Virus record (IMG/VR): IMGVR_UViG_3300040751_001964
Location: 1 to 49,901 of that record
Reading direction: 5' to 3' (one strand)
DNA: 49,901 nucleotides
Source of the DNA: a virus
How positions within the stretch are numbered: the stretch's first letter is position 1; each line of letters starts with the position of its first letter. Shown here piece by piece: positions 42,799 through 49,901 of the stretch. The position numbers were made by a program, and so were the translations under genes. Below the pieces are notes generated by a model. It was given only the letters and a program-made list of their open reading frames with translations. It made no database searches and was not told the DNA's origin.

Positions 42799-44220
42799 TT
42801 ACTGATAATTAGTAGACATATGTCTAATAAATTGTGTTTCTGCTGTATTGTACATATTAGTTTGTATTAAATCTATATACGCTGATTCTTCATTAAGCAT
42901 ATCTAGCCCAGCCATACTCCAATTCCATAAGCCTATTGCAGGTGCACCAAAGTTATTTGCTATTTCAAAATAACTTACTAGTTTATTCTGTGACCTTTTT
43001 ATAATATGTTCAGCAAAGGGGCTAATAATAGAATTTTCTTTTATGTGCTTCCAGAAAGGTGTATCGTTTCTGGGTCCTTGATAATGCATTGATACAAAAT
43101 CTAAATTTAAATCATAAAAATGGGCTGTTCGTCGATTATATGATTCTTGGTTTTCTTTTGTAATTGTTTTAGATGCATCGATGTCTAAAAAGTCGTTTAC
43201 AAACAATAATATTTGTGCAACAGTTGTATGAATGGAAGTAGCTTGCAAAGGTTCAACAAAACAACTTGCTAGACCCAAAGACAGTACATTTTTCTCCCAA
43301 AACTTTTCTGATCTGCCAGGATCAAATTGAATATTTTTTATAGGAGTAATTTCTCTTTTTAATAATTGTTCTACTTCTTGCTTTGCTTGATCTGCAGATA
43401 TAAAATTATCGTTGTATACATACCCACAGCCGTGTCTAGTTTGTAAAGGAATATCCCACATCCAACCTGACGACAATGCTGTTGCGGTTGTCCACGGTTT
43501 ATTTTCAATCTCATTGTCTCTTAATATAAACGGAATTGCTGCGTTACAAGGTAAGTATTTACTATACGATTTCCAGCCTATATTTAATTTTTTCATCAAT
43601 ACCCTAGCAAATCCGCTACAATCGATAAAGAAATCAGCGTCTAGCTTTCTACCATTATCTAAAACAAGTGACGTTACGTGTCCTGTTTCACTGTCTAAAA
43701 TACTATCTTTAACAGTTGCATCAATATGTGTAACATTTTTTTGAATACATTTTTCTTTAAAGAATTGTCCTACCTTATGGGCGTCAAAATGAAATGCATT
43801 AAATATATTATAGTTACGTTCTAATTCGTAATCAAGACCTATTTTAGAAGCTAGATGAGCTTTATCTTTTCCAAATTTGTGTAATGTATATTTAAAGACA
43901 TAATCATCCATTAACCCGGCTGTGGGGCTTCCGTCAAGGGGGGTAAAAAAAGAAGTATTATTTCCTGTCCAATTACTAAACTTTATGCCTATTTTATTTG
44001 TAGCATCGGTTCTAGCAACAAACTCGTTTATATCTATACCAGTATGAAAATATCTTCCTGCTATAAGATCAGTAAAAAATCCAGTAGAACCTTCGCCTGC
44101 TCCTATAATTCCTATTTCTGATGAGTCTACAACGGTAATAGTATGACCTGGTCGCGACATACATAATGTATATGCCGCTAACCAACCTGCTGTTCCGCCG
44201 CCTAAAATTGTAATCTGCAT
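42799..44220 (-). CDS. Flavin-dependent halogenase-like protein 3
   Basis: A 473-residue halogenase-family flavoprotein with GGGTAG at 7-12, catalytic Lys K76 (DATNKIGIKFSNW) and WMWDIP at 253-258. In the block that is EPLES or EPLEAT in the other two, it reads FVEPLQATS, so Q326 replaces the conserved Glu. The protein is shorter at the C-terminus. It begins its own transcript: the late-like ATTAAATA ends 5 bases before the ATG. It is directly downstream of the glycine-rich adhesin genes on the same strand. Confidence 0.88.
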   Translation of the reverse strand: MQITILGGGTAGWLAAYTLCMSRPGHTITVVDSSEIGIIGAGEGSTGFFTDLIAGRYFHTGIDINEFVARTDATNKIGIKFSNWTGNNTSFFTPLDGSPTAGLMDDYVFKYTLHKFGKDKAHLASKIGLDYELERNYNIFNAFHFDAHKVGQFFKEKCIQKNVTHIDATVKDSILDSETGHVTSLVLDNGRKLDADFFIDCSGFARVLMKKLNIGWKSYSKYLPCNAAIPFILRDNEIENKPWTTATALSSGWMWDIPLQTRHGCGYVYNDNFISADQAKQEVEQLLKREITPIKNIQFDPGRSEKFWEKNVLSLGLASCFVEPLQATSIHTTVAQILLFVNDFLDIDASKTITKENQESYNRRTAHFYDLNLDFVSMHYQGPRNDTPFWKHIKENSIISPFAEHIIKRSQNKLVSYFEIANNFGAPAIGLWNWSMAGLDMLNEESAYIDLIQTNMYNTAETQFIRHMSTNYQ

Positions 44221-44225
44221 ACTGT

Positions 44226-44233
44226 TATTTAAT
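44226..44233 (-). promoter_or_regulatory. Late-like promoter ATTAAATA, 5 nt before halogenase 3
   Basis: A minus-strand variant octamer that ends 5 bases before the ATG at 44220, in the 44-base gap after the last adhesin gene. No ribosome-binding site is present. Confidence 0.5.
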
Positions 44234-44264
44234 TTATTTCTAAATTAAAATAAACAGAATTGAC

Positions 44265-45461
44265 TTATTGATTTTTATATCTAATGACTACTAAACCAGG
44301 ACCACCTTCGCCAGATTGTGTGTTTGACCAAAAGCCGCCTCCGCCGCCACCGCCTGTATTAGCAGTACCTGGATTCCCCGCGTTAGAACCTGTTCCAGCT
44401 TGTCCGCCACCAAAAGCATTTAGTCCGCCACCGTGTGCTCCAGATAGCCCATAGTGACCGTACCCACCGGGACTGTGGGTGCCTGCGCCGCCGCCGCCCG
44501 CATAACGAGTGAGTGTTCCTGATATTTGACTTGCTAGTCCTGAGCCACCGGTGCCCATTTCGTTACCGCTAGATGTTGGCTTACCTGAACTACCTGCGCC
44601 ACCGCCGCCACCGCCGCAGTGAATAGTACTAGAACCAGCTGCCCAACCAAATCCGCCTCCGTGTGCTCCAAATCCTCCTGGGTGTCCTTGTCCAACTGTT
44701 CCGCTACCGTAACCGTTTCCTTCCATACTAATATGGTCGTTATTGTTTCCAGTAGGTGTTCCTTGTAGGGTTTCGTTTGGCATTCCTGCTAGCCAAGGAT
44801 GTGCTGCGCCTTGACTTCCATGACCGCCAGGTGCTTGTGGCCACCAACCGCCTTCGCCACCGGAACCTGGAGCATGTCCTCCTGGACCACCGCCTCCAGA
44901 ACCTCCACTACAAAATCTAATAACACTATGATTTGATGTGTAAGAACTTCCTCTACCGCCGCCGACAGCATTATATTGTTGAGGTATGCCTGGACCTACA
45001 ACACTGCTAGGATTGCCCGGATTCTGATTATTAGCGTTGTGTTGAGTTTCACGTGATCCGCCAGTACCAACATTTATAGTATAGTTGCCTGCTGGTAAAC
45101 TAGCTTGTGATTCGTATATCATGCCGCCAGCGCCGCCGCCTCCACCGATCTGTGCGCCACCGCCACCGCCGCCTACAACTAGCACTTCTACTTGTCCTGG
45201 ATATTGCATAGTAAACGTTGTAGATCCACTAGTAAATGTGTGTATTCTGTAGCCGCCACTTGTTGTTATAGATCCGCCAGTAGCATATGCAGAACCTTCT
45301 AATGTAACCCATTGAGTACCATTGTATACTTCGTTTCTAGCAGTATCTGTATTATATCTCATCATTCCTGGTTGAGGTGTGCTAGGTCTTTGAGAAGTAT
45401 TACCGCTCGGTAACTGTATAAATCCTGTATCGTTTACTGTAACATTTTTTAATTGTGCCAT
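44265..45461 (-). CDS. Glycine-rich adhesin-like fibre protein 1
   Basis: A 398-residue protein. The N-terminal 70 residues (LKNVTVNDTGFIQLPSGN ... VYNGTQWVTLEG) form a fibre-attachment module; GSITTSGGYRIHTFTSG follows. From residue about 90 the sequence is dominated by Gly runs (GGGGGG, GGGGGAGG and others) ending in GPGLVVIRYKN. Poly-Gly regions of this type form the tip adhesins of T-even phages (gp38) and related receptor-binding proteins. It is the third of three tandem paralogues. Confidence 0.8.
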   Translation of the reverse strand: MAQLKNVTVNDTGFIQLPSGNTSQRPSTPQPGMMRYNTDTARNEVYNGTQWVTLEGSAYATGGSITTSGGYRIHTFTSGSTTFTMQYPGQVEVLVVGGGGGGAQIGGGGGAGGMIYESQASLPAGNYTINVGTGGSRETQHNANNQNPGNPSSVVGPGIPQQYNAVGGGRGSSYTSNHSVIRFCSGGSGGGGPGGHAPGSGGEGGWWPQAPGGHGSQGAAHPWLAGMPNETLQGTPTGNNNDHISMEGNGYGSGTVGQGHPGGFGAHGGGFGWAAGSSTIHCGGGGGGAGSSGKPTSSGNEMGTGGSGLASQISGTLTRYAGGGGAGTHSPGGYGHYGLSGAHGGGLNAFGGGQAGTGSNAGNPGTANTGGGGGGGFWSNTQSGEGGPGLVVIRYKNQ

Positions 45462-45464
45462 TTT

Positions 45465-46553
45465 TTAAACCCTATACTTTACTATTACTACACCTGGACC
45501 GCCTGAACCTGCAGGGTTTTCGCCGCCTGGATGACCACCGCCACCGCCACCGCCACCGCGATTTACACCGCCAGCAGTTGCCACTTGTGCTCCATTTTTA
45601 CCACTATTTCCGGTGCCATCTTCTGCACCTCCTGGATCAGGTCCGTGACCGTATTGTGGAGCAATGTGTTGGCCACCTGCTCCGCCAGCAGCATAAATTA
45701 CGTTACTACCACCGATTGCATTAGTAATTCCTTTACCACCAACAACACGCACCCAGTTTGAATATCTACTAATACCTCTAGATCCTGCGCCGCCACCTGC
45801 ACCGCCTGCGTGTGTTGCGCCTGAGCCTTGGCAACCTGGATTTGGATAGCCTGGACCACTACCATGGTGTCCATAACCTCCTGGATGTCCTTGTCCTATT
45901 TGACCTGTGCCGCCTGGGTGTTCTCCTGGGTAACTAGTATATACTGTACCAGAACTACCATTGCCGCCTGGCCCGCCACCGCCAGAACCTCCGCTCATAC
46001 CTCCAACTGGGGTTCCGCCAGCATAGTATCCGCCTTTGCCACCGCCTGTAGCAGTTATGCTTGCTGTAGGTCCGACAAACGTTGATGGACCGCCTGGTGT
46101 GCCTTCGTCTGAATAGTGGTGGTTGCCGCCATTACCGCCGCCACCTCTAGTAATATTATAACTGGCTCCACCTTCAATTTTCATAGCTGATTCGTATACA
46201 TAACCGCCTGCACCGCCGCCGCCACCGATAGGGGCACCACCACCACCAGCGCCTACAACTAGTATTTCTGCTCTTCCAGTGTAGGGTGCTGTAAATGTAC
46301 CGCTATTAGTAAATGTGTGTATTCTGTAACCGCCTGCTGTGGTTATGCTTCCTCCAGTTGCAATAGTACCGCCGCTCGAAGAACTGATGCTACCATCTAC
46401 TGATCTCCATACTCCGTTAGTGTATTGTTCAACTTTATTTGTATCAGTGTTATATCTTAGATCGCCATTAACACTAGCTCTTTGTGCAGTATTTCCGGTA
46501 GCTGCTTGTAAAGATCCTGTATCGTTAACCGTTAAATTTTTTAGTGTTGCCAT
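45465..46553 (-). CDS. Glycine-rich adhesin-like fibre protein 2
   Basis: A 362-residue paralogue of the flanking genes with the same layout: LKNLTVNDTGSLQAATGN, then VEQYTNGVWRSV, GSITTAGGYRIHTFTNSG, and Gly-rich repeats to GPGVVIVKYRV. The Gly-rich loops differ from the neighbours in composition (His, Tyr and Pro placement), which is where receptor contacts would be expected. The ATG follows the upstream stop by 2 bases with ribosome-binding site AGGGAT. Confidence 0.8.
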   Translation of the reverse strand: MATLKNLTVNDTGSLQAATGNTAQRASVNGDLRYNTDTNKVEQYTNGVWRSVDGSISSSSGGTIATGGSITTAGGYRIHTFTNSGTFTAPYTGRAEILVVGAGGGGAPIGGGGGAGGYVYESAMKIEGGASYNITRGGGGNGGNHHYSDEGTPGGPSTFVGPTASITATGGGKGGYYAGGTPVGGMSGGSGGGGPGGNGSSGTVYTSYPGEHPGGTGQIGQGHPGGYGHHGSGPGYPNPGCQGSGATHAGGAGGGAGSRGISRYSNWVRVVGGKGITNAIGGSNVIYAAGGAGGQHIAPQYGHGPDPGGAEDGTGNSGKNGAQVATAGGVNRGGGGGGGGHPGGENPAGSGGPGVVIVKYRV

Positions 46554-46555
46554 GA

Positions 46556-47581
46556 TTAATCCCTATATCTTACAATAACTACGCCAGGTCCACCCGGGCC
46601 ACCGCCTTGTGGTTCTGGACTGTACGGGCCGCCACCTCCACCGCCACCTAAGTTTGTTCCGCCTGCTTGACCGTTTTGTCCTGGTAATGTGTTTCCTAAA
46701 CTTCCTCGTCCTGCGAGAGTAGCAACGCCGTGATTAGGGCTGTGATAACCTCCACCACCGCCGCCAGCTCTCCAAACTACACTGCCGCCGATATTAGAAG
46801 CCATTCCTTCGCCGCCGCGACCTTGTTGGTTTCTATTAGATCTACCATATCCCATAGTTCCGGCTCCTCCACCACCGCCTCCGCCGTAGTGTGTTCCGGT
46901 AGGTGTGCCATTGTAGTGGACGCCTATTCCTCCTGGGTGGCCTTCGCCTGCTGTACCAGCTGCTCCTAGATGATAAGTCTGTGGGCCGCCGTTCCAGCCC
47001 GGGCCGCCGCCACCTGAGCCGCCGCCGCTATTAGGTTGGCTGCCTGGCGGATAGTGACAACCTCTTCCGCCGCCTGTTGTAGTAATTCCGACTGGGGTCC
47101 CGCCGCCGAATGTTGACGGATTACCTGGAGTTGCGTTGTTAGCACTGTGACTAGAACATCCGTTGCCGCCTGTTCCAATTACAGTTGGGTATGATGTTCC
47201 GGCTACTACGGGCACCCCGCTTACGTAAGCATAACCGCCTGCGCCACCACCGCCACTAATACTATGGCCGCCGCCACCTCCGGCAACAACTAGCACTTCT
47301 ACTACACCGTCTTTCGATGGAACAAATGTATCAGTGCCGCTAGTAAATGTATGTATACGGTATCCGCCACTTGTTGTTATGGAGCCGCCTGTACTACCAC
47401 TACCTGCGGCTGCTTCTTCAACCCTAACCCAGGCAGTTCCGTTCCAATATTCGTTTGAAGAAATATCAGTATTATATCTTAACATTCCGACTGTAGGACT
47501 GCCCGGTCTTTGAGCACTATTACCACTTGGTAATCTAATAAATCCTGTATCGTTAACTGTAAGATTTTTTAACTGAGCCAT
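46556..47581 (-). CDS. Glycine-rich adhesin-like fibre protein 3
   Basis: A 341-residue paralogue, first in transcription order of the three. It has LKNLTVNDTGFIRLPSGN, YWNGTAWVRVEE, GSITTSGGYRIHTFTSG, and the Gly-rich region ending GPGVVIVRYRD. The start overlaps the stop of the S74 fibre gene by 1 base. All three share the same N-terminal module, so they probably attach to the same place on the virion. Confidence 0.8.
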   Translation of the reverse strand: MAQLKNLTVNDTGFIRLPSGNSAQRPGSPTVGMLRYNTDISSNEYWNGTAWVRVEEAAAGSGSTGGSITTSGGYRIHTFTSGTDTFVPSKDGVVEVLVVAGGGGGHSISGGGGAGGYAYVSGVPVVAGTSYPTVIGTGGNGCSSHSANNATPGNPSTFGGGTPVGITTTGGGRGCHYPPGSQPNSGGGSGGGGPGWNGGPQTYHLGAAGTAGEGHPGGIGVHYNGTPTGTHYGGGGGGGAGTMGYGRSNRNQQGRGGEGMASNIGGSVVWRAGGGGGGYHSPNHGVATLAGRGSLGNTLPGQNGQAGGTNLGGGGGGGPYSPEPQGGGPGGPGVVIVRYRD

Positions 47582-48453
47582 TACGTTTTCCTTTTTAGGG
47601 TTTCTATTTCGTTGTTAAGTGTTTTTATTGCTTCAATAAGATACGCAGTTAGTTTAGTATATTTAATACCTACAACATCACCATTAGTATCTCGTGTAAC
47701 TAACTCTGGTAGTACTTTTTCAGTCCATTCAGCAATTAGTCCACTTTCGTGTTCTTTACTGTCTAAACGATCGTATGTAACACCTTTTAATTGTAAAATT
47801 TTATCTAGGGCGTCTTGTATAGGATTAACATTTTCTTTTAATGCAATACTTGAAGTTTCAACAATACTTACTGCTGTCATTTGTCCGCCGATTCCAGCGC
47901 CGCCTGCAACGATTAACGCACCTGTACTAGTTGAACTTGACGCTGTACTTGCTGATAATGTAGTATTACCAACAGTCAATCTACCTGTTGCGGAGCTTGC
48001 ATTAGGAGTATAATAAAATCTAGTGCCGTCTGCTACACTTAACGTATTTTCAGAACCGGTACTTTGATCTGACATTGCAATAAAATAATTATTGCTATCT
48101 GCTGTAGTTCTATTTGTAACTGCTAGTCCAGCTGCGGTCCAACTTAAATTTCCGTTGCCGTCAGTTTTTAATACTTGATTAGCATCGCCGTCATCTGCTG
48201 GCAATGTTAGGGTATAGTTTGCTGACAGTGCCGACGGTGCTTTAATAGCTGCATAGTTAGTATCGCTGTCGCCGAATCTAAAACCAGCATTTGAACTGGT
48301 ATACAAGTCTTTAGTAAACTCTGTAACACCTGTACCGTCTGGAGTAAAAACAATATTTGTGTTAGCTTCAACTGACTCAAATGCGTTAGCTAGTGTAGCC
48401 AAGTTTCCTAACACTTGGCCTCCTACTCTTCCTGATGTAATTCTTCTTGGCAT
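47581..48453 (-). CDS. Fibre protein with C-terminal S74 intramolecular chaperone
   Basis: A 290-residue fibre. The middle carries TLTLPADDGDANQVLKTDGNG-type repeats. The C-terminal about 90 residues are a peptidase S74 (endosialidase-type) chaperone: S201-x4-K206 in SSIALKENV fits the Ser-Lys dyad, followed by LKGVTYDRL, SGLIAEWTEKVLPELV and KLTAYLIEAIKTLNNEI. This domain helps the fibre trimerise and then cuts itself off. The gene precedes the three adhesin genes. Confidence 0.88.
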   Translation of the reverse strand: MPRRITSGRVGGQVLGNLATLANAFESVEANTNIVFTPDGTGVTEFTKDLYTSSNAGFRFGDSDTNYAAIKAPSALSANYTLTLPADDGDANQVLKTDGNGNLSWTAAGLAVTNRTTADSNNYFIAMSDQSTGSENTLSVADGTRFYYTPNASSATGRLTVGNTTLSASTASSSTSTGALIVAGGAGIGGQMTAVSIVETSSIALKENVNPIQDALDKILQLKGVTYDRLDSKEHESGLIAEWTEKVLPELVTRDTNGDVVGIKYTKLTAYLIEAIKTLNNEIETLKRKT

Positions 48454-48463
48454 GACTTATTCC

Positions 48464-48799
48464 TTACGCTGTTGCGGTTTCTATACCGTATACCATTACT
48501 GCTGTGTTTGCAGCAGACGAACGTGCATATACTTGTCTGCTTGCATCAATAACAAGGCCAGTTCTTTCTAATACACCGTTTGGTAGTATTTCTGTTTCGT
48601 ATTCTAAATAATCATCCGCAGCAGGTATTGTAACACCTAATGGGTCTGTTTTTGCTACTGCTAGTCTAACAGTAATGCTAGTTGCATTTTTATTACAGAT
48701 ACTTACAGTAACAACACTGAACGTATCTGCTGGTACAAGATAAATTCCTGTGTATGTTGTTGCTGCTAGATCCGCTGATCCTAAAATTCCGTTTGCCAT
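48464..48799 (-). CDS. Small virion structural protein
   Basis: A 111-residue beta-rich protein (MANGILGSADLAATTYTGIY start) with a hydrophobic core VVTVSICNKNATSITVRLAV. I recall proteins like it in T4-like cyanophage virions, unnamed. A good ribosome-binding site (GGAGA) is present, and it lies in the fibre transcript between a large structural gene and the S74 fibre. Confidence 0.65.
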   Translation of the reverse strand: MANGILGSADLAATTYTGIYLVPADTFSVVTVSICNKNATSITVRLAVAKTDPLGVTIPAADDYLEYETEILPNGVLERTGLVIDASRQVYARSSAANTAVMVYGIETATA

Positions 48800-48819
48800 T
48801 TTTTTATCTCCAATTTAAA

Positions 48820-49901
48820 TTATCTCAAGAAGTAGTTGTATGCTAGCGGTAGTCCAAGTACTGTTCCGTTAAACACTACGTTTGCATTAATATTTATCGG
48901 ACTTCCGCTAAGTGTTGTAATAGTGTTACCGCCAACAAATATATCGCCAGCTGTAACGCTATTTACGTTTAGTGTTGCACCACCGCCACCAATTTGTGAC
49001 TCAATATATGCTTTAATTGCACGTTGAGTTGGTACTACGGTATCACTGTTTGCAGTAAAGAACGGGTCTGTACTAAACTCGTTAATACTTGCCGAGTTAC
49101 CTCCTAGTGTAACTTCACCTAGACTTAGTTCTTGTAGACCTGCAATGTTAAATGCATCAGCATTCAATGTTGCAACACCAGTCGATTGCTCAATTGTAAA
49201 CAAGTCACCTACTCTAAAGTTACCGTCTTGGTCAGTAGCAGTGTAGAATACTCGTCCGCCGTTAAAATCATTAGTTTCTTTGGCTTGGTCTGGTGTGTTA
49301 ACAGGTATACCTGGGTAATTAGTTTCTGTAAATCCTCCAGTACCGATATCTAAGAAATCGTGTCCTGTTAGACGTACTTGCGAGAATCTAATACGCATTT
49401 CTACATCATCACCGTCAGGTAAATCATCTTCTACTGAAATATTTGGTGATATTTGTAAGAAGCCGGTATAACTGCCGTCTTCTGTACCTAAGAAGCTAAC
49501 AACATTAACAAGTTTATAAAACTCTCCAGGTAAGTTAGCAAACTCAACGTTTGAACCATTTACTGGACGAGATGTCATTCTACGTACAGCAATGAATGCT
49601 CCAGCTTGTGGGAAGTCTGCATTACCGTTTGAATTCTGTCCATCAATTTCGGCGGCTGCACTAATAAATCCTGTTCCTCTATTAACAAATGTTGGATTAG
49701 CTAATACTCCACTTCCAATTTGCGGAGTTAGAACAACGTTGTCAACGTTGTTAGGATCTACTATAGTAACTGTCGGTGCGCTTGTGTATCCGCTGCCAGG
49801 TTCTGTAATTCTAATAGCAAAAACTTGCTCGTTTGCTACGCTTGCTCTTGCTTTTGCTGGTGTATTAATCTTAGCAGTATTACCGCCTGTTCCTGCTGCG
49901 T
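48820..49901 (-). CDS. Large structural protein, 3' part
   Basis: The frame is open from the window edge to the stop at 48820, with about 360 residues visible; ATG 49578 is internal, because the frame continues upstream without a stop. The part seen includes ITEPGSGYTSAPTVTIVDP, a Gly-rich beta repeat common in marine phage fibre and baseplate proteins, then YTATDQDGNFRVGDLF, PTQRAIKAYIESQIGGGG and the end YNYFLR. The N-terminus is outside the window. It is probably a baseplate or long-fibre component. Confidence 0.72.
   Translation of the reverse strand, partial: AAGTGGNTAKINTPAKARASVANEQVFAIRITEPGSGYTSAPTVTIVDPNNVDNVVLTPQIGSGVLANPTFVNRGTGFISAAAEIDGQNSNGNADFPQAGAFIAVRRMTSRPVNGSNVEFANLPGEFYKLVNVVSFLGTEDGSYTGFLQISPNISVEDDLPDGDDVEMRIRFSQVRLTGHDFLDIGTGGFTETNYPGIPVNTPDQAKETNDFNGGRVFYTATDQDGNFRVGDLFTIEQSTGVATLNADAFNIAGLQELSLGEVTLGGNSASINEFSTDPFFTANSDTVVPTQRAIKAYIESQIGGGGATLNVNSVTAGDIFVGGNTITTLSGSPININANVVFNGTVLGLPLAYNYFLR

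Noticed and set aside
45455-46969. Several plus-strand frames rich in His, Leu, Thr and Cys
   Set aside because: They are mirror images of the Gly-rich adhesin genes (GGN codons), with no ribosome-binding sites.

Overview
The window is a dense, AT-rich piece of a tailed-phage genome of the T4 superfamily, most like the marine T4-like myoviruses (cyanophages and pelagiphages). The evidence is a recognisable T4 core: UvsX, UvsY, gp32, the terminase pair gp16/gp17, head-completion gp4, sheath gp18, tube gp19, and neck/tail-completion gp13, gp14 and gp15. Coding is nearly gapless, stop/start overlaps are common, and T4-type late promoters ([T/G/C]ATAAATA) sit before many transcription units. No photosynthesis, tRNA, CRISPR or integrase gene was seen, so the host cannot be fixed from this window.

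Layout. 1-4.4 kb (minus): a surface-carbohydrate module with two glycosyltransferases, a cytidylyltransferase-cupin fusion, two methyltransferases and a phosphoribosyltransferase-HAD fusion. 4.4-7.3 kb (minus): the recombination/replication block uvsY, a small ORF, uvsX and gene 32, with a strong sigma70-type promoter before gene 32. 7.35-23.3 kb (minus): packaging and tail genes (a LysM virion protein, gp17, two conserved unknowns, gp16, gp4, a subtilisin-like protease, a repeat-rich fibre protein, a tail-tube-fold protein, gp19, gp18). 23.4-25.3 kb: a plus-strand HNH/zinc-finger gene facing a dNMP kinase, a small ORF and gp13. 25.35-28.9 kb (plus): gp14, gp15, NUDIX, cupin and a small ORF. 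28.9-30.9 kb (minus): two fibre-like proteins, one ending in a cupredoxin-like domain. 31-32.6 kb (plus): a complete GroEL.

32.6-44.2 kb is the most unusual region. It holds three flavin-dependent 'tryptophan halogenase'-type enzymes interleaved with eight Fe(II)/2-oxoglutarate-oxygenase-like genes, an SGNH-hydrolase-like protein and three unknowns, arranged in one long plus-strand operon flanked by minus-strand genes. 44.3-49.9 kb (minus) holds three tandem glycine-rich adhesin-like paralogues, a fibre with an S74 intramolecular chaperone, a small virion protein and the 3' part of a large structural protein. The oxidative-tailoring genes lie directly beside the adhesins, so protein or glycan modification of the virion or host surface is a reasonable hypothesis, but it is inference.

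Regulation. Two classes of late promoter are visible. In one, [T/G/C]ATAAATA lies about 16-70 nt before the start, usually with a Shine-Dalgarno sequence. In the other, the motif ends exactly 5 nt (or 4 nt in weaker variants) before the ATG. With T4-like spacing of the transcription start, this second class would give leaderless or nearly leaderless mRNAs.
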